A stretch of 64,000 bases of DNA from Candidatus Andeanibacterium colombiense (GTDB lineage: Bacteria; Pseudomonadota; Alphaproteobacteria; Sphingomonadales; Sphingomonadaceae): the NCBI GenBank assembly GCA_029202985.1, contig CP119316.1, positions 62,001-126,000 of the forward strand, given 5' to 3'. Positions 60,170-64,000 of this stretch are shown piece by piece. Positions within the stretch are counted from its first letter, which is position 1, and every line of letters starts with the position of its first letter. Position numbers and translations under genes: made by a program. The notes beneath the pieces are model-generated. The model saw nothing but the letters and a program-made list of their open reading frames with translations, searched no databases and had not been told where the DNA came from.

Positions 60170-61702
60170 TTGTCCGCCAATATCGCCGAACTCGAACGCC
60201 GCCGCGCCGCCGCCATGGTCGGCGGGGGGCAGGAGCGGGTCGATGCGCAGCATGCGAAAGGCAAGCTGACCGCGCGCGAACGGATCTCCGTGTTGCTGGA
60301 CGAAGGCTCGTTCGAAGAGCTCGACATGTATGTCGAGCATAATTGCGACGATTTCGGGATGGAGCACACCAAAGTCCCCGGCGACGGGGTGGTGACCGGC
60401 AGCGGCACGATCAACGGTCGGCTGGCCTTTGTCTATGCGCAGGATTTCACCGTGTTCGGCGGCTCATTGTCCGAACGCCATGCGCAGAAGATCTGCAAGA
60501 TCATGGACATGGCACTCAAGGTCGGCGCGCCGGTGATCGGGCTCAACGATTCCGGCGGTGCACGCATCCAGGAAGGCGTCGCGGCGCTCGGCGGCTATGC
60601 CGAGGTGTTCCAGCGCAATGTCAGCGCCAGCGGAGTGGTCCCGCAGCTCAGCCTGATCATGGGGCCCTGCGCGGGCGGGGCGGTGTACTCCCCGGCGATG
60701 ACCGACTTCATCTTCATGGTGAAGGGGACCAGCTACATGTTCGTCACCGGGCCTGACGTGGTCAAGACCGTCACCAACGAGATCGTCAGCCAGGAGGAAC
60801 TCGGCGGGGCTACAACCCACACGACCCGCACCGGGGTCGCCGATCTCGCGCTCGAAAACGACCTCGAGGCGCTGCTCGCCGCGCGACAATTCTTCGATTT
60901 CCTGCCGCTTTCGAACCGCGACGAACTGCCCGAACGGCCGACGTCCGACCCGTGGGACAGACAAGAGGACAGCCTCGACACGCTGATCCCCGACAATGCG
61001 AACGAGCCTTACGACATGCACGAACTGGTGCGGAAGGTACTCGACGAAGGCGACTTCTTCGAACTCCAGCCGGATCACGCGGGCAACATCATCATCGGCT
61101 TCGGCCGGGTCGAGGGGCGCACCGTGGGCGTGGTCGCGAACCAGCCGATGGTGCTGGCCGGCTGCCTCGACATCAATTCCTCGAAAAAGGCCGCGCGCTT
61201 CGTGCGCTTTTGCGATTGCTTCGAGATCCCGATCCTGACCTTCGTCGACGTCCCCGGCTTCCTTCCCGGCACCGCCCAGGAACTCGGCGGGATCATCAAG
61301 CACGGCGCCAAGCTGCTCTACGCCTATGCCGAGGCGACCGTGCCCAAGATCACCGTGATCACCCGCAAGGCCTATGGCGGCGCCTACGATGTGATGAGTT
61401 CCAAGCATCTGCGCGGCGACCTCAACTATGCCTGGCCGACCGCCGAGATCGCGGTGATGGGCGCCAAGGGCGCGGTCGAGATCATCTTCCGCAAGGAAAG
61501 TGCCCACCCCGAACGCCTCGCCGAACGGACCCGCGAATATGAAGAGGCCTTCGCCAACCCCTTCGTCGCGGCGAGCAAGGGCTTCATCGACGAGGTGATC
61601 TATCCCCACTCGACCCGGCGAAGGATTGCGCTGGGGTTAAGGAAACTTCGGAACAAACAACTCGACAATCCGTGGAAGAAGCACGGGAATATGCCGCTGT
61701 GA
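60170..61702 (+). CDS. pccB: Propionyl-CoA carboxylase, carboxyltransferase (beta) chain
   Basis: 510 residues if started at TTG 60170, which has GGGGGAG five bases before it and gives the family's usual N-terminus (MSANIAELERRRAAAMVGGG); longer frames run into the repeat. Crotonase-like two-domain carboxyltransferase: LNDSGGARIQEGVAALGGY (about 155), MGPCAGGAVYSPAMTDF (about 185), and the C-terminal GFLPGTAQELGGIIKHGAKLLYAYAEATVPK and GGAYDVMSSKHL. It moves CO2 from biotin to propionyl-CoA (giving methylmalonyl-CoA). The alpha chain is not in the window. The crotonase gene lies 330 bases downstream. Confidence 0.95.
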   Translation: MSANIAELERRRAAAMVGGGQERVDAQHAKGKLTARERISVLLDEGSFEELDMYVEHNCDDFGMEHTKVPGDGVVTGSGTINGRLAFVYAQDFTVFGGSLSERHAQKICKIMDMALKVGAPVIGLNDSGGARIQEGVAALGGYAEVFQRNVSASGVVPQLSLIMGPCAGGAVYSPAMTDFIFMVKGTSYMFVTGPDVVKTVTNEIVSQEELGGATTHTTRTGVADLALENDLEALLAARQFFDFLPLSNRDELPERPTSDPWDRQEDSLDTLIPDNANEPYDMHELVRKVLDEGDFFELQPDHAGNIIIGFGRVEGRTVGVVANQPMVLAGCLDINSSKKAARFVRFCDCFEIPILTFVDVPGFLPGTAQELGGIIKHGAKLLYAYAEATVPKITVITRKAYGGAYDVMSSKHLRGDLNYAWPTAEIAVMGAKGAVEIIFRKESAHPERLAERTREYEEAFANPFVAASKGFIDEVIYPHSTRRRIALGLRKLRNKQLDNPWKKHGNMPL

Positions 61703-61923
61703 ATGCCCTGTTCCACGCCGGCGGCCAACTCGCCATGGCTGCGAACGGAGCGGTCTTTTGTTTGGTGCTGATCCGCCGGAAGGACCGAACAGTGGTGTTG
61801 GGAGAGCCACCGGGAGAAGTGTCCTACCCTTTTTTGTATTGGGCCGGTCTTGCGCTCGGGGGCGCCTGGACGTTGTTGATGGCTTGGGAGTTGGGGAGCG
61901 CCGTTTTACGCGCGATCGCATGA
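61699..61923 (+). CDS. Small two-helix membrane protein, uncertain
   Basis: 74 residues from GTG at 61699, overlapping the pccB stop by four bases (GTGA). Two hydrophobic stretches: QLAMAANGAVFCLVLI and PFLYWAGLALGGAWTLLMAWELG. The segment between is basic/acidic (RRKDRTVVLGEPPGEVS). No family is recognised. Overlap with pccB and the membrane pattern make it plausible as a small coupled gene, but the codon pattern is less GC-biased than pccB. Confidence 0.38.
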   Translation: MNALFHAGGQLAMAANGAVFCLVLIRRKDRTVVLGEPPGEVSYPFLYWAGLALGGAWTLLMAWELGSAVLRAIA

Positions 61924-62030
61924 AGTCTCATACCGGCCTGGCATTGAAGTCCGTGTTTATGGGGTTTGAGAGCCCTAAAGGATGCCAAAGCAATTCAGCC
62001 CGGCGAAAGGGGAGAGGCGCTTAAGGCGCA

Positions 62031-62813
62031 ATGATGGAATACCGTTCGATCAAGTTCGACATCGCCCGTGAGATCGCCACCATCACCCTGGCGCGGCCGG
62101 CCAAGCTCAATGCGCTGACGCCCGACATGGCGGACGAGATCCGCCATGCGCTGAGTTCGACCGAGGACGCGCGCAGCGTGCTGATCCGCAGCGAGGGGCG
62201 GGCGTTCTGCTCGGGCGCGGACCTCACCTCGATCATGGCCGGCGGCGATCCGGGCGAGGGGGCATATCTGTCGCTCGAGCGTCATTACCACCCGTTGCTG
62301 CTCGACATTGCGGAGCACCGCCTGCCGGTGGTGGCCGAGGTCAATGGTGCGGCCGCCGGGATCGGCTGCAGCCTCGCTCTGGCCTGCGACTTCTGCATCG
62401 CGGGCGAGGGCGCCTATTTCCTGCTCGCCTTCGTCAACATCGGACTGGTGCCCGATGGCGGCGCCAGCTGGATCCTGCCGCGGCTGATCGGCCGGGCCCG
62501 CGCGGCCGAGATGCTGATGCTGGGCGAGAAGGTCCACGGCCCGCAGGCGCAGCAATGGGGGCTGATCCACCGCTGCGTGCCGGAGAATATGCTCGAGCAC
62601 AGCGCGCATGCGATCGCGCGCAAGCTCGCGCGCGGGCCGACCGGGGCGCTCGCGCTGATGAAACGCAATCTGTTCGATGCCGCCGCCCATTCCTATGGCG
62701 CGACGATGGCGCAGGAGGCGGAGGCCCAGCGCCTGATCGCCGCGACCGAGGATGCCGAGGAAGGCATCACCGCCTTCCTCACCCGCCGCGAACCCAAGTT
62801 CAAAGGACGATGA
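62031..62813 (+). CDS. Enoyl-CoA hydratase/isomerase, PaaG-like
   Basis: 260 residues of the crotonase family. N-terminus ITLARPAKLNALTPDM, oxyanion loop AFCSGADLTSIM (about 62), second loop NGAAAGIGCSLALACDFCIAG (about 102) and VPDGGASWILPRLIG (about 138). The hydratase Glu pair is not complete; Asp in PDGG is the pattern of PaaG-like isomerases. Substrate could be a ring-opened or fatty enoyl-CoA. The next gene overlaps its stop by four bases. Two ATG codons at 62031 and 62034 are both possible starts. Confidence 0.9.
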   Translation: MMEYRSIKFDIAREIATITLARPAKLNALTPDMADEIRHALSSTEDARSVLIRSEGRAFCSGADLTSIMAGGDPGEGAYLSLERHYHPLLLDIAEHRLPVVAEVNGAAAGIGCSLALACDFCIAGEGAYFLLAFVNIGLVPDGGASWILPRLIGRARAAEMLMLGEKVHGPQAQQWGLIHRCVPENMLEHSAHAIARKLARGPTGALALMKRNLFDAAAHSYGATMAQEAEAQRLIAATEDAEEGITAFLTRREPKFKGR

Positions 62814-63715
62814 TGCGCCTGTTCCTCGCCGCCTCCACCATATTGCTGGCCTGTGCAGCCCCGCTTGCGGCAGAGCCGCCGGCGGTGGCCTCCGCGCCGG
62901 TCACGGTGGGCGAACAACTGACCCTGCGCTCCGCCGTGCTGGGCGAGGAGCGCCATCTCGCGATCTATCTCCCGCCCTCCTATGCCAAGGGCACCAAGAC
63001 CTATCCGGTGCTTTATCTGATCGACGGCGGGGTCGATCAGGATTTCCTTCATGTCTCCGGCACCACGTCCCTCAATTCGATCTGGGGGCGCTCCCAGGAA
63101 GCGATCGTGGTCGGGATCGAGACGATCGACCGGCGCAAGGAGCTGGTCGGTCCGACGCACAGCGCCGAACTGCTCAAGCAATATCCGACCGCAGGCCATT
63201 CGGCCGATTTCCGCCGGTACATTGCGGACGAAGTGATCCCGCTGGTCGAGGCGCGCTATCGCACAAACGGCAATCGCGGGGTTATCGGGGAATCGCTCGC
63301 GGGCCTGTTCATCGTCGAGACCGCGCTGGAGCAGCCGGATCTGTTCCAGCATTATGCGGCGATCAGTCCAAGCCTGTGGTGGGACGATGGGCGGCTTGCG
63401 TTCGGCGCCGGCGATGTGCTGGCGAAGCAGGGCAAGGCGCCGAAGCTCTATATGGCAGTCGGCAGCGAGGGGCCCGAGATGCAGGCCGGGTTCGACCGGG
63501 TGGTTGCGGCGCTTACCGCGCTGGCGCCGCCATCGGAAACCGGCTGGTGCGCGGTGGTCCGGCCCGATCTGCGCCATTCGACCACCTATCACGCGCTGAG
63601 CCCTTCGGCGCTGCAGTTCCTGTTCCCGGTTCCGAGCGACGAGCCGCCTTACGAAGGCTTCGAGCCGGCCTGTTCGGCGGCCGAAAAGCACGCGCGGACG
63701 CTCGACGGGAAGTGA
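62810..63715 (+). CDS. Exported alpha/beta-hydrolase, Fes/IroE-like putative esterase
   Basis: 301 residues; ATG at 62810 overlaps the stop of the crotonase gene. Signal peptide (LFLAASTILLACAAPLAA), then the putative-esterase domain: AIYLPPSYAKGTKTYPVLYLIDG, nucleophile elbow GVIGESLAGLFIVE (Ser about 162), AAISPSLWWDDG and a final His (YHAL, about 262). Such enzymes hydrolyse trilactone siderophores or acyl esters; here no siderophore genes are near, so the substrate is open. It is probably in the periplasm. Confidence 0.87.
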   Translation: MMRLFLAASTILLACAAPLAAEPPAVASAPVTVGEQLTLRSAVLGEERHLAIYLPPSYAKGTKTYPVLYLIDGGVDQDFLHVSGTTSLNSIWGRSQEAIVVGIETIDRRKELVGPTHSAELLKQYPTAGHSADFRRYIADEVIPLVEARYRTNGNRGVIGESLAGLFIVETALEQPDLFQHYAAISPSLWWDDGRLAFGAGDVLAKQGKAPKLYMAVGSEGPEMQAGFDRVVAALTALAPPSETGWCAVVRPDLRHSTTYHALSPSALQFLFPVPSDEPPYEGFEPACSAAEKHARTLDGK

Positions 63716-63749
63716 TTTCGTCCGGCCGGGGAAATCGCTAGGAAGCCCT

Positions 63750-64000
63750 ATGACCATCCGTACCGACTGGACCCGCGAAGAGATCGCCGAACTGTTCGAT
63801 CTCCCCTTCACCAAACTCGTGTTCCGTGCCGCCGAGGTTCACCGCGCGCATCACGCGGCGGATGAGGTCCAGCTCTGCACGCTGCTGTCGATCAAGACCG
63901 GCGGCTGCCCCGAGGATTGCGGCTATTGCGCGCAATCGGTGAAGGCCGACAGCGGGGTGACGCCGGGCAAGTTGATGGATGTCCGCTCGGTGCTGCAGAT
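63750..64000 (+). CDS. bioB: Biotin synthase, N-terminal part (cut by window edge)
   Basis: 84 codons from ATG at 63750 (AGGA eight bases before) run to the window edge. The radical-SAM cysteines are GGCPEDCGYCAQS (CxxxCxxC, about 50-57), following ELFDLPFTKLVFRAAEVHR and VQLCTLLSIKTG, as in BioB. It puts sulfur into dethiobiotin. Biotin is the cofactor used by the nearby propionyl-CoA carboxylase. Confidence 0.95.
   Translation, partial: MTIRTDWTREEIAELFDLPFTKLVFRAAEVHRAHHAADEVQLCTLLSIKTGGCPEDCGYCAQSVKADSGVTPGKLMDVRSVLQ

Noticed and set aside
63738..63935. Minus-strand frame of 65 codons opposite bioB
   Set aside because: The BioB CxxxCxxC motif on the plus strand is decisive.

Overview
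The window looks like a piece of chromosome from an alphaproteobacterium of the order Sphingomonadales. It is GC-rich, and strong codon bias creates long antisense shadow frames. Gene orders such as acpP-fabF-mltG and lepB-rnc-era, the HWE kinase, the TolB-like/TPR proteins and the style of the intergenic inverted repeats all fit that group. A carboxyspermidine (alternative spermidine) pathway is present, which fits spermidine-type genera (Novosphingobium, Sphingobium, Sphingopyxis, erythrobacters) better than homospermidine-type Sphingomonas. The genus is an inference. Nearly all genes are chromosomal housekeeping or signalling genes; there is no phage, transposase or CRISPR array.

Layout. 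1-6.3 kb (minus): a cut TadG-like pilus protein, a DUF2721 membrane protein, a four-PAS GGDEF-EAL protein, an OxyR-type regulator coupled to ribonuclease D. 6.5-10.6 kb (plus): aspS, then a translationally coupled yfiR-yfiN-yfiB operon for c-di-GMP control. 10.6-12 kb: the 3' remnant of a PIN toxin and an Old Yellow Enzyme. 12.4-16 kb (plus): acpP, fabF, mltG, a small secreted protein, a 2H phosphoesterase, and tRNA-Met. 16-22.7 kb: an acyl-CoA-synthetase-like protein facing a trehalose operon (otsB, GH15, otsA), then trxB. 22.7-24.5 kb: a MazEF-type toxin-antitoxin pair with a palindromic operator and two tandem MAPEG genes, one frameshifted.

24.5-30.6 kb holds a threonine-dehydratase-like enzyme and a polyamine region: carboxynorspermidine/carboxyspermidine dehydrogenase, a DUF486 membrane protein, the matching decarboxylase, a YbjN protein and an ornithine decarboxylase. 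Together these would turn ornithine into putrescine and then into spermidine. 30.6-34.1 kb has two tandem paralogues with the order TIR, TolB-like, TPR, the most unusual genes here. 34.2-41.7 kb (minus): a class V aminotransferase, a PDZ-multi-TM-GAF sensor without a kinase domain, an HWE histidine kinase and a GH18-like/NodB/GT2 fusion for extracellular polysaccharide.

42-64 kb: hemA, murI, plsY, dprA, a lower-GC membrane gene, topA, an MFS exporter, a TonB-like secreted protein, a GT39-like membrane protein, era-rnc-lepB (minus), pgi, a YbaK-type deacylase, an ArsR-like regulator, glutathione reductase, propionyl-CoA carboxylase beta chain, a PaaG-like crotonase, an esterase and the start of bioB. 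Several families of intergenic inverted repeats lie between these genes; one apparently supplies the ribosome binding site of the ybaK gene. A 19-base direct-repeat element is shared upstream of acpP and lepB.
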